Shown piece after piece: positions 8,919-17,150 of a stretch of 64,000 nucleotides of DNA. Both the position numbers and the translations under genes were made by a program. A model generated the notes under the pieces. It was given only the letters and a program-made list of their open reading frames with translations, made no database searches and had not been told where the DNA came from. The DNA lies in the NCBI RefSeq assembly GCF_000961095.1, contig NZ_CP011058.1, positions 1,641,001 through 1,705,000 on the forward strand. Reading direction: 5' to 3'. Origin of the DNA: Paenibacillus beijingensis. Lineage in GTDB: Bacteria; Bacillota; Bacilli; Paenibacillales; Paenibacillaceae. Numbering within the stretch: the first letter of the stretch is position 1; each line of letters begins with the position of its first letter.

Positions 8919-9190
8919 GGTAACGGGAGAGATTGCCCAAGTCAGCTGACAGGGCGGCGCCGAAGGAGTAAGCCTGATGCAGGTGAATCTCTCAGGCAAA
9001 AGGACCTTTACCGGACGCGCCTCTGGAGAGAACGTTCGGAACGCGAAAGGCGTGCCCGTCGTCACCCAAGGGGAAACCCGGGCAATCATTTCAAGTTCGG
9101 GGTAACTCTCAGGTACAAAGGACAGAGCGAAGAGGAAACGGAAAGCGGCATTCACGCTGCGGACGTTCAGCCTTTTTGCTGCTGTCCTTT
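8919..9190 (+). promoter_or_regulatory. Tandem glycine riboswitch 3 with terminator, upstream of gcvT
   Basis: Aptamer 1 (about 8919-9005) has GGGAGAG, GGCGCCGAAGGAG and CTCTCAGG. Aptamer 2 (about 9018-9127) has CTCTGGAGAG, CACCCAAGGGG and CTCTCAGG, ending in GGACAGAG. That strand (9117-9135) pairs imperfectly with 9171-9190 to form a terminator whose U-tract is weak (CCTTTATT). Same logic as the classical Bacillus gcvT riboswitch. Confidence 0.95.
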
Positions 9191-9234
9191 ATTGCGTTTA
9201 ATGGGTTTTCACGTTACCTGAGGAGGAGAGAAGG

Positions 9235-10344
9235 ATGACTAAACTTAAACGAACCCCGCTTTACCCGCTCTACGCCGATTATCCCGGCGTCCGATGCATC
9301 GACTTCGGCGGCTGGGAGCTTCCCGTTCAATTCTCGGGCATTCAGAAGGAGCATGACGCCGTGCGGCAGCAGGCCGGTCTGTTCGATGTCTCCCACATGG
9401 GGGAGATCAAGGTGACCGGGCAATTCGCGGAAGCTTTCCTGCAAATGATGACGACGAACGATGTAACGAAGCTCTCGAACGGCCAGGCGCAGTACACGCT
9501 TATGTGCTATCCGGACGGAGGCGTCGTCGATGATTTGCTCGTGTACCGGCTCACGGCCGACCAGTACATGCTCGTAGTGAACGCCTCTAATATCGACAAA
9601 GACTTTGATTGGCTGCGCGAGCATCTGATCGGGGATGTTGTACTCGAGAATATCTCCGATGAGTTGGCGCTGCTCGCCCTGCAGGGTCCGAAAGCGTCCG
9701 CCATTATGGATGCGCTGGGGGCAGAGCCGGCTGTTGGCGAACTTCTTCCTTTCCATTTCACCGCCGATGTCTCCATTGCAGGCGTGAAGACGCTTGTCTC
9801 ACGAACGGGCTACACCGGTGAGGACGGCTTCGAGATTTACGTACCGGCGTCTCGCGCCGCTGACGTCTGGAACGCTCTGCTCGCGGCGGGCGAACCGCTC
9901 GGGCTCGTGCTGGCAGGACTTGGCGCCAGAGACACGCTTCGCTTCGAGGCGCGCCTGCCGCTGTATGGTCAAGAGCTTTCGAATACGATTACCCCGCTTG
10001 AGGCGGGCGTCGGCTTCTTCGTGAAGCTCTCCCAAGACAACTTTATCGGCCGTGACGCACTGCTGAAACAGAAAGCCGAAGGCGTGCCGCGCAAGCTCGT
10101 CGGTATTGAGATGATCGACCGCGGCATCCCCCGTCCCCAATATCCCGTCTATGCGAACGGCAAAGTGATCGGCGAAGTGACGACGGGCACCCAATCTCCG
10201 ACGCTTAAGCGCAATCTCGGCCTTGCCCTGATCGCTGCCGATTACGCCGGGCCAGGCACCGAGCTCTGGGTGGAAATACGCGGGAAACGGCTGAAGGCAC
10301 AAGTCGTCAGGGCGCCATTTTATAAAAGACTTCCGAAGGAGTGA
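9235..10344 (+). CDS. gcvT: Glycine cleavage system T protein (aminomethyltransferase)
   Basis: 369 residues, full length. Transfers the methylene unit from aminomethyl-GcvH to THF and releases ammonia. Seen: RTPLYP at the N-terminus, GLFDVSHMGEIKVTG, the folate-binding region, RTGYTGEDGFEIYV, and LGARDTLRFEARLPLYGQE. A GAGGAGGAGAGAAGG leader precedes the ATG. First gene of the plus-strand gcvT-gcvPA-gcvPB operon. Confidence 0.96.
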   Translation: MTKLKRTPLYPLYADYPGVRCIDFGGWELPVQFSGIQKEHDAVRQQAGLFDVSHMGEIKVTGQFAEAFLQMMTTNDVTKLSNGQAQYTLMCYPDGGVVDDLLVYRLTADQYMLVVNASNIDKDFDWLREHLIGDVVLENISDELALLALQGPKASAIMDALGAEPAVGELLPFHFTADVSIAGVKTLVSRTGYTGEDGFEIYVPASRAADVWNALLAAGEPLGLVLAGLGARDTLRFEARLPLYGQELSNTITPLEAGVGFFVKLSQDNFIGRDALLKQKAEGVPRKLVGIEMIDRGIPRPQYPVYANGKVIGEVTTGTQSPTLKRNLGLALIAADYAGPGTELWVEIRGKRLKAQVVRAPFYKRLPKE

Positions 10345-10349
10345 GCTTC

Positions 10350-11708
10350 GTGGCCAACAAACACCGCTACATCCCGATAACCGAACAGGACCAGGCCGAC
10401 ATGCTGAAGACGATCGGCGCACAAACGATTGAAGACCTGTTCCGCGACATACCGGAGGCGATTCGTTACCGCGGCGTCCTGCCGATGTCTCCCGCTCTCG
10501 ATGAGTTCTCGCTGCTTGAGCATATGAAGGAAATGGCCGGCCGTAACGCCGATACGGATCGCTACGCCAGCTTCCTGGGCGCCGGCATCTACGATCACCA
10601 TATTCCGGTCGTCATTAATCATATGATCTCCAGATCTGAATTTTATACCGCCTATACGCCGTATCAGCCCGAAATCAGTCAAGGGGAGCTTCAGGCAATC
10701 TTCGAATTCCAGTCCTATATCTGCGAGCTGACTGGGATGGCCGTCGCCAACGCCAGCATGTACGACGGCGTGACGGCGCTGTCCGAAGCCGGCGCTCTGG
10801 CGAGCGGCGCGACGAAGCGCAGGCAGCTCGTTATCTCGCGCACCGTCCACCCGGAAGCACGCGAGACCGTACGTACGATGGCCCGCGGCCTGAACCTGGA
10901 GGTTGTCGAGGTCGGCTACGCGAATGGCGTGACGGATCTTGGCGCGTTGAAGGCGGCTGTAACCGGCGATACGGCAGCCGTGCTCGTTCAATCGCCGAAC
11001 TTCTTCGGCTGTGTCGAAGATATTGCCGCGATCGAGCCGATCATTCACGGCGTCAAAGGGCTGCTCGTCGTCAGCGCGAACCCGATGTCGCTAGGCCTGC
11101 TTGAACCGCCCGGCAAGCTCGGCGCCGACATTGTCGTCGGCGATGCGCAGCCGCTTGGCATCTCCCAATCGCTTGGCGGTCCGACCTGCGGCTTCTTCGC
11201 GGTCGCCGAGCCGCTGATGCGCCGGATGCCCGGCCGGATCGTCGGCCAGACGACTGATATCGACGGCAATCGCGGCTTCGTATTAACACTGCAAGCGCGG
11301 GAACAGCATATCCGACGCGAGAAAGCCACGTCGAACATCTGCTCCAATCAGGCGCTGCTCGCTCTGTGCGTCTCGATCTACCTTTCGACGATGGGCAAGG
11401 AAGGGTTGCGTGAAGCCGCTAACCTAAACTTGCAGAAAGCGCACTACGCTGCCCGCCAGTTGGCCGAGCAGCGCGGCTTCAAGCTGCCTTTTTCCGCGCC
11501 GTTCTTCAACGAATTCGTCGTTCGGCTGCCGGAGGGAACTTCCGTGAAGGAGATCAACCTGGAGCTTCTTAAGGCTGGCTTCCTCAGCGGCTACGACCTG
11601 GGAATCCCTTATCCGGAGCTTAAAGGCCATATGCTGGTCGCCGTCACCGAGAAACGGACCAAGGACGAAATCGATCGTTTTGCAAGCAGATTGGGGGAAC
11701 TGGCATGA
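10350..11708 (+). CDS. gcvPA: Glycine dehydrogenase (decarboxylating) subunit 1
   Basis: About 452 residues; the alpha half of the split P protein. The GTG at 10350 is preferred: GGAG lies 8 nt before it, whereas the in-frame GTG at 10341 overlaps that site. Seen: the P-protein N-terminal family opening KHRYIPITEQDQADML, GAGIYDHHIP, YTPYQPEISQGELQ and GPTCGFFAV. It lacks the PLP lysine, which is on subunit 2. Translationally coupled to its neighbours. Confidence 0.95.
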   Translation: MANKHRYIPITEQDQADMLKTIGAQTIEDLFRDIPEAIRYRGVLPMSPALDEFSLLEHMKEMAGRNADTDRYASFLGAGIYDHHIPVVINHMISRSEFYTAYTPYQPEISQGELQAIFEFQSYICELTGMAVANASMYDGVTALSEAGALASGATKRRQLVISRTVHPEARETVRTMARGLNLEVVEVGYANGVTDLGALKAAVTGDTAAVLVQSPNFFGCVEDIAAIEPIIHGVKGLLVVSANPMSLGLLEPPGKLGADIVVGDAQPLGISQSLGGPTCGFFAVAEPLMRRMPGRIVGQTTDIDGNRGFVLTLQAREQHIRREKATSNICSNQALLALCVSIYLSTMGKEGLREAANLNLQKAHYAARQLAEQRGFKLPFSAPFFNEFVVRLPEGTSVKEINLELLKAGFLSGYDLGIPYPELKGHMLVAVTEKRTKDEIDRFASRLGELA

Positions 11709-13222
11709 CAATGAGTACGACTACGACTACCATTACGACTCAAACTTCAATTACAGCTGCGGCTGCAAAAACGGATAAAGCGCTCATCTTCGAATTAAGC
11801 AAGCCCGGCCGCATAGCCTACTCGCTTCCGCCCTGCGACGTGCCGGAGGCAGCGCCAGGCGAATATATTCCGACCGCCATGTTGAGGAAGAAGCCCGCTC
11901 AGCTGCCGGAGGTTTATGAAGTCGACGTGATCCGTCATTACACCGAGCTGTCCCGCCGCAATTTCGGAGTCGACAACGGTTTCTATCCGCTAGGGTCCTG
12001 TACGATGAAGTACAATCCAAAGATTAATGAAGATACGGCCCGCTTCAGCGGCTTCGCCAAAATCCATCCTTACCAGCCGGAAGAGAGCATCCAAGGCGCG
12101 CTTGAGCTGCTGTATACGCTTCAGAACGACCTGGCGGCGTTGACCGGAATGGATCAGGTGACGCTTCAGCCCGCTGCAGGCGCGCACGGTGAATGGACGG
12201 GGCTTATGATGATCCGCGCCTATCATGAAAGCCGCGGCGAGAGTCGCACCAAGGTCATCGTTCCCGACTCCTCGCACGGAACGAATCCCGCCAGCGCCAC
12301 CGTCGCCGGCTTTGAGACGATCACGATCAAGTCGAACGAACGGGGCATGGTCGATTTGGATGCGCTCCGCTCGGCGGTCGGCAGCGATACCGCTGCGCTT
12401 ATGCTGACCAACCCGAGCACGCTTGGGTTGTTCGAGGAGCAGATCGAAGAGATCGCTGCAATCGTGCATGAAGCGGGCGGACTTCTGTACTATGACGGCG
12501 CGAACTCAAATGCCATCATGGGCATTACGAGGCCAGGCGATATGGGCTTCGACGTCGTCCACCTGAATTTGCACAAGACGATGAGCACCCCGCACGGCGG
12601 CGGAGGTCCCGGAGCCGGGCCAGTCGGCGTAAAGAGCAAACTAATCCCTTATTTGCCGAAGCCGATTGTCAGCCGCCGGGAGGACGGAACGTACTACTTC
12701 GATTACGACCGCCCCGAGTCTATTGGCCGGGTGAAAGCGTTCTACGGCAACTTCGGCATTCTCGTACGCGCGTACACGTATATCCGCACGTACGGCCCGG
12801 AAGGACTTCGCCGGGTATCCGAGTGCGCCGTCCTGAATGCCAACTATATGATGCACCGGCTTGCTCCGCATTATGAAATCCCATATCCCGGCGTATGCAA
12901 GCACGAATTCGTCATGTCGGGCCGCGGCCTGAAGAAATATGGCGTCCGGACGCTCGACGTGGCCAAACGGCTGCTCGACTTCGGCTACCACCCGCCAACC
13001 ATCTACTTCCCGCTTAACGTCGAGGAATGCATCATGATCGAGCCGACCGAGACCGAGAGCAAGGAAACGCTCGACGGCTTCATCGATACGATGATCCGAA
13101 TCGCCGAGGAAGCGAGAACAAATCCGGAGTTTATCTTGAACGCTCCGTACAACACGGTCGTGAAAAGACTCGACGAAACGACAGCGGCGCGCAAGCCGGT
13201 TCTGAACTGCGCCTGCGTTTAA
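11705..13222 (+). CDS. gcvPB: Glycine dehydrogenase (decarboxylating) subunit 2
   Basis: 505 residues, PLP-bearing half of the P protein. The ATG overlaps the gcvPA stop (ATGA). Seen: GFYPLGSCTMKYNPK, and the PLP lysine Lys291 in HLNLHKTMSTPHGGGGPGAG. The first ~22 residues are an odd Thr/Ala-rich tract (encoded by repeated ACG/ACT/ACC codons) in front of the conserved start of the family; an ATG at codon 3 is an alternative start. Followed by a terminator. Confidence 0.95.
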   Translation: MTMSTTTTTITTQTSITAAAAKTDKALIFELSKPGRIAYSLPPCDVPEAAPGEYIPTAMLRKKPAQLPEVYEVDVIRHYTELSRRNFGVDNGFYPLGSCTMKYNPKINEDTARFSGFAKIHPYQPEESIQGALELLYTLQNDLAALTGMDQVTLQPAAGAHGEWTGLMMIRAYHESRGESRTKVIVPDSSHGTNPASATVAGFETITIKSNERGMVDLDALRSAVGSDTAALMLTNPSTLGLFEEQIEEIAAIVHEAGGLLYYDGANSNAIMGITRPGDMGFDVVHLNLHKTMSTPHGGGGPGAGPVGVKSKLIPYLPKPIVSRREDGTYYFDYDRPESIGRVKAFYGNFGILVRAYTYIRTYGPEGLRRVSECAVLNANYMMHRLAPHYEIPYPGVCKHEFVMSGRGLKKYGVRTLDVAKRLLDFGYHPPTIYFPLNVEECIMIEPTETESKETLDGFIDTMIRIAEEARTNPEFILNAPYNTVVKRLDETTAARKPVLNCACV

Positions 13223-13242
13223 CCACAGCGTGTCCGAATTAA

Positions 13243-13282
13243 CCAAGGGACAGCTCCATATTGATATGGGGCTGTCCCTTGG
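13243..13282 (+). terminator. Terminator of the gcvT-gcvPA-gcvPB operon
   Basis: A 12-bp perfect stem, CCAAGGGACAGC / GCTGTCCCTTGG, 20 nt after the gcvPB stop. The U-tract is poor (CUUCAAU), so termination may be partial. Confidence 0.7.
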
Positions 13283-13706
13283 CTTCAATATCAGAAAGCG
13301 GAGCTTTCAATCGGGAAATGATTCCCTTCACATCTCCGCTTCCATCTCTATCGCTGATTCGATTGAAAAAAGCAAAAGTCCGCCGAACATAGAGTGCCGA
13401 GAAGGCCTTCCGCTCCTTCCCATTCTCCGATCTTTCCGATAGAACCCGCCGTGAGACTGTTTATCCGCGACAGCCGAAAGCCTGTCGACGACTGCACGTC
13501 AGTTCGTACACGGCCCTGAGTGCATGCATTAACGAATATATAACGTTTTACAATTCCGAAAGCTATCGATGGACATTAAAAAGGATGACTCCTGATGAAT
13601 TCAGAAGTCATCACACGGCTGCTTAACACCAAAGGTCTTTTTTCAAAAACTGTCCATAAATAGGTTCACAGTTCAGGGACGGCCAAGGGGGATTTTTGCT
13701 GCCGAC
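13283..13706. other. Intergenic stretch; only a minus-strand terminator seen
   Basis: No convincing coding sequence. At 13584-13612 GATGACT/AGTCATC forms a hairpin, followed on the minus strand by T5 (13582-13578). It should end the transcript of the ATPase gene at 13707. The rest shows nothing I can name. Confidence 0.5.
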
Positions 13707-14432
13707 TCATTCCTCAAACAATTCCTTCAAAACCGTCTTCCTGTTTTCGAGAAAGCGCCGGGTCACGATATAGTGCATCGTATCTTCGTACCGAATCTCC
13801 CCTGCCGGCTGAACATCAAAATTGAAGATTTGCGCATCCGGATAGCCGAGTAAAATCGGAGAGTGCGTGGCGATAATGAATTGCGCTTCGTTCTCCAACT
13901 CTTTGATGATTCGCAGCAGGGCGAGCTGTCTTGCCGGCGAAAGAGCAGCCTCCGGCTCGTCGAGCAAATAGATCGCCTTTTTTCCAAAGCGGTGCTGAAA
14001 AAGAGAAAGAAACGCTTCCCCATGCGATTGCTCATGCAAGGAACGCCCCCCGTAATATTTCAAGCTTTCCGGCAGCGTGTCCAGATGCGAGGCGAAGTGA
14101 TAAAAGGTTTCCGCTCTCAGAAAAAAACCGTTTGTGATTTTGGGCAGCCACGAAAGCCGGATACAGTCTCCCAAAGCGGAATGGGAAGCGTCTACGTCAT
14201 AGACGTTATTCCTCCCTCCTCCAGCCGTATGAAAACCGCATTGATACGCAATCGCTTCCAGAATCGTCGATTTGCCGGAGCCGTTCTCCCCTACAAAAAA
14301 AGTGACGTTCGTGCGAAACGAAAGCGAATCCAGCGCCTTGACTGCGGGTATGGAAAACGGATAGCCGTCCGGGCGCGAACGCTCATCCCTCAAAATCTCC
14401 AGGCTTCGTAAGTACATTTCATTCAGCTCCAA
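13707..14432 (-). CDS. AAA family ATPase, SMC/ABC-like (COG3910 type)
   Basis: 241 residues. Seen: Walker A GENGSGKST near residues 49-57, a signature-like LHEQSHGEAFLSLF, Walker B YLLDEPEAALSP, and switch histidine IIATHSPIL. The layout is that of the small soluble predicted ATPases related to AAA_15/AAA_21, without membrane segments or an insertion coiled coil. Function in the cell unknown; no nuclease or toxin partner is adjacent, so an OLD-type defence role is not supported. Monocistronic. Confidence 0.8.
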   Translation of the reverse strand: MELNEMYLRSLEILRDERSRPDGYPFSIPAVKALDSLSFRTNVTFFVGENGSGKSTILEAIAYQCGFHTAGGGRNNVYDVDASHSALGDCIRLSWLPKITNGFFLRAETFYHFASHLDTLPESLKYYGGRSLHEQSHGEAFLSLFQHRFGKKAIYLLDEPEAALSPARQLALLRIIKELENEAQFIIATHSPILLGYPDAQIFNFDVQPAGEIRYEDTMHYIVTRRFLENRKTVLKELFEE

Positions 14433-14556
14433 ATCAGTCTTTCAACTCATCCAGGAGTCGGTTTCATTTTTACATGCGGATATTCATCTTCCGGCACCTG
14501 TTCGGGCGGCTGGTTGATCGATGCATCCGTCTATTTTTCAGATAAAACGCTTCCTT

Positions 14557-15720
14557 TCAGTTGTCCGCCAAACGGCTTTCGCGGCGGGTTTGCGTCTGAA
14601 AGACCGCTGCAAACACGGCGATACAGGCCAGCGCAACGAGTGAATTGTAGAAAAAAACGTTTCGCATCCCGAACGCTTCACTGGCGACGCCGCCGACGAG
14701 ACTGCCGATAATACGTGCAATGCCGAGGCTGAGCAGCGCGTTGAACGTTTGGCCGCTTGCCTTCAGCTCATTCGGCACTTCCCGGTTGATGACGATAGCC
14801 ATCGTGACGGAAAGCACGATAAATATTGCGCCGTGCAGCAGCTGAATCGGAAAAACCCAGTAAGGGTCGTGGATGACCGAGAACAGATACCACCGCAGCG
14901 CGGCGGCGGCTCCGGCCCCGAGCAATATGTAGGACACGTTGATCCGTTTGAAAAGGAAGGCCGAAAACAACAGAAACGGAATTTCACTGAGCGAAGAGAT
15001 GAGCATCGACCACCCCAGCCAAGAGCTGTCGCCGCCGAGTTCTTTGAAATAGAGCGGGAAAAAGGAGTAATAGTAGCCCAGCGTAATGTTCAGAATAAAG
15101 TTGAGCGTTAAATAGAGAACGAGCTTGCGGTTGCGGAACAGGACAAGCAGATGCATTTTCCGGCCCTGCGACTGATGTCCCTTAACGGCGGGAAAACGGA
15201 GAACCAGCAGGAAGCTGACGCCCAGGATCGCCGCATTGACCGGAAACAGCAGATTAATGTGTTGGGTGGCGATAAATCCGAACAAGACGGACATGACGGC
15301 GAACCCGATTGTGCCTCCGAGCCGGATCCGGCTGAAATCGCCCGATTTGCGCTTGTCCAGCGTCTCGAGCGTGATGGCATCTCCAACGGCGGCGATGGAT
15401 GATGAAAAAAACATGAACAAACCGATCATCGCGAACACGTAACCGAACTGGGCGGAGAGCGGATACAGGAGCATCGAAACTCCGCTGCCGGCGAGCATAA
15501 GGAGGAGAACGCTGTTTTTCGTCTTGGCTCTGTCGCTCAGCGTTCCCCAAACCGGCTGCGCCATAATCGCAATAAGAGGCCCCAGACTGAGCAGTGTGCC
15601 GATTTGCGACGGAGTAAACCCGATCTGTTGAAAATAGAGCGGAATAAAGGTTGCGTATACCGCATTATTCATGTAGAAGATCATATAGAATAACACGATA
15701 GCTGTAATATTGATCGGCAT
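14557..15720 (-). CDS. MFS transporter, MFS_1-like/LacY-HcaT type
   Basis: 387 residues with about 12 predicted membrane segments. Seen: the loop 2-3 motif GTLSDRAKTK (GxLaDrxGrk-like) around residues 59-68, and a QPVWGTLSD context typical of the nucleoside/LacY/HcaT-like subgroup. Substrate not predictable. No regulator or enzyme is linked, and 36 bp separate its start from the convergent-side VOC gene on the same strand. Confidence 0.82.
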   Translation of the reverse strand: MPINITAIVLFYMIFYMNNAVYATFIPLYFQQIGFTPSQIGTLLSLGPLIAIMAQPVWGTLSDRAKTKNSVLLLMLAGSGVSMLLYPLSAQFGYVFAMIGLFMFFSSSIAAVGDAITLETLDKRKSGDFSRIRLGGTIGFAVMSVLFGFIATQHINLLFPVNAAILGVSFLLVLRFPAVKGHQSQGRKMHLLVLFRNRKLVLYLTLNFILNITLGYYYSFFPLYFKELGGDSSWLGWSMLISSLSEIPFLLFSAFLFKRINVSYILLGAGAAAALRWYLFSVIHDPYWVFPIQLLHGAIFIVLSVTMAIVINREVPNELKASGQTFNALLSLGIARIIGSLVGGVASEAFGMRNVFFYNSLVALACIAVFAAVFQTQTRRESRLADN

Positions 15721-15756
15721 ATGATCGTGTCCTTTAGTTTTTTTTGGCGGCGGCGA

Positions 15757-16140
15757 TTAGACCTGATAGAGCTGAATAAGGTTGCCGCAAGTATCGTCCA
15801 ATACGGCAATCGTTACCGGTCCCGTTTTCTTCGGCTCCCCGCGAAACGCCACGCCCAGCTTTGTCATCCGTTCGTACTCGTGCCTAATATCTTCAACAAC
15901 AAATGCCGCGGCGGGAATCCCCTGCTCAAAAATGGCTTTTTGATAGGCCATGGACGCCGGGTTGCCGTTTGGCTCAAGCAGCAGCTCGACCTCGTCCGGC
16001 GCTTCGGGCGAGACAACGGTCAAAAATTTGGCTTCCCCCAGCGGAATCTCCCTTTTCTTCACAAAACCGAGCACTTCCGTATAAAACTTGAGGGCTTTGT
16101 CCTGATCGTCCACAAATACACTGGTCAGTTTAATCTTCAT
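15757..16140 (-). CDS. VOC/glyoxalase-superfamily protein
   Basis: 127 residues from the ATG at 16140, 6 nt after AGGAGG. Seen: a single-chain VOC fold with two beta-alpha-beta-beta-beta halves, SVFVDDQDKALKFYTEVLGF at the front and DTCGNLIQLYQV at the end; E in the last strand of a usual metal site is replaced by Q. Related to uncharacterised PhnB/bleomycin-resistance-like proteins, exact role unknown. Its ribosome binding site belongs to the dispersed hairpin cassette at 16147-16200. Confidence 0.8.
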   Translation of the reverse strand: MKIKLTSVFVDDQDKALKFYTEVLGFVKKREIPLGEAKFLTVVSPEAPDEVELLLEPNGNPASMAYQKAIFEQGIPAAAFVVEDIRHEYERMTKLGVAFRGEPKKTGPVTIAVLDDTCGNLIQLYQV

Positions 16141-16146
16141 CGTCAT

Positions 16147-16200
16147 CCTCCTAAAGGTTTTGCCGAATGACAAAACCACTTTGTAAGCATTAGCTTCGTT
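16147..16200 (-). repeat. Hairpin-RBS cassette, copy A
   Basis: Minus strand order: AGCTAATGCTTACAAAGT, hairpin GGTTTTGTC-ATTC-GGCAAAACC (16177-16156), TTT, then AGGAGG (16152-16147), then the VOC start. The stem has a G-U pair where other copies have G-C. Same element upstream of the genes starting at 42000, 45746 and 54020. Confidence 0.8.
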
Positions 16201-16419
16201 TTTGCGTTAGCAATTCGGAATCATCGGCTTCTGCCGCAGCATAATCATTCAGACCCATTTGTTGCATTGCCCATTTTTGAAAAACGAAGCTGCCGGTCCT
16301 GCCCGTAAAAGTCGAAGCTCCGGCAGCCTTACTTTGACGGAACGCGCAGCCGCCTGTTTTGATGAGACAGACCCCGGCTAGCTGTCCGCCTCGCCCAGAC
16401 GAAGCCGGCCTTTCGCGAT

Positions 16420-17076
16420 TCAGACGAGACGGATCCGGCAGCTGCCGGCTTCTTGGCCTGCCCAGAGAACGGTCAGCTCATCGCCGTCCGCAAGCGCGGC
16501 GACGCCGGCCGGGGTGCCGGTAAAGATCAGGTCGCCGGCACCAAGCCCGTACGTACGGCCGATATGTTCGATCAGCGCATCGACAGGAAACAGCATGTCG
16601 CCGGCGTTGCCGAGCTGGGCCCGCTCTCCGTTGCGCCGCAGCTCAAAATCGTGCGCCTGCAAGCCTTCCCGGCCGGGATACGGCAGCCAAGGCCCAAGCG
16701 GCGCCGATCGGAGGAAGCCTTTGGCGTCCAGCCACGGCTGGCCTTTCTCCTTCAGCCTGCTCTGCACGTCCCGCAGTGTCAGATCGAGCCCGAGCGTCAT
16801 GGCGTCGATCAAATCGTCCGCTTGCGCGCCTGGCTCGTAATCGCGCCCGATCCGCAGCACGATCTCCGTCTCGAAATGCACTTCCCCTCTGCTGCCGGGA
16901 AGCTCAATAACGCCGCCGTCCATCGGAACCGCCGTTTGCACCGGCTTCAAAAACACAATCGGCGCTTTCGGCACTTCGTTGCCCAGCTCCAGCGCATGCA
17001 GCCGGTAATTACGGCCGATGCAGTATATGTTTCGAATGCCGCTTGCAGCGGCTTCATACGGATTTGCCCTTGTCAT
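16420..17076 (-). CDS. Fumarylacetoacetate hydrolase (FAH) family protein
   Basis: 218 residues, single FAH domain. Seen: IYCIGRNYRLHALELGNEVP, the metal-binding EVHFETEIVLRIG (Glu-x-Glu), LGLDLTLRDVQ, and the C-terminal FTGTPAGVAAL. Such short forms act on acylpyruvates or oxaloacetate (FAHD1-like). No aromatic-degradation genes are nearby, so a general oxaloacetate/acylpyruvate clean-up role is more likely than a pathway step. The 75 nt before the next minus gene suggest separate expression. Confidence 0.85.
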   Translation of the reverse strand: MTRANPYEAAASGIRNIYCIGRNYRLHALELGNEVPKAPIVFLKPVQTAVPMDGGVIELPGSRGEVHFETEIVLRIGRDYEPGAQADDLIDAMTLGLDLTLRDVQSRLKEKGQPWLDAKGFLRSAPLGPWLPYPGREGLQAHDFELRRNGERAQLGNAGDMLFPVDALIEHIGRTYGLGAGDLIFTGTPAGVAALADGDELTVLWAGQEAGSCRIRLV

Positions 17077-17150
17077 CTGAAAGATCAGCTCCCATGCTTC
17101 GATTTGGAGTGGCGACAGATTCGTCGCGAAGAAGGAATCGGCTCGACAGA

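Noticed and set aside
13230..13442. A 70-codon plus-strand frame after gcvPB
   Set aside because: It overlaps the gcvPB terminator stem, has no ribosome binding site and no recognisable sequence pattern.
13707..14432. Defence system (OLD/retron-type ATPase)
   Set aside because: No nuclease, reverse transcriptase or toxin partner adjacent, and the ATPase is a short stand-alone type.
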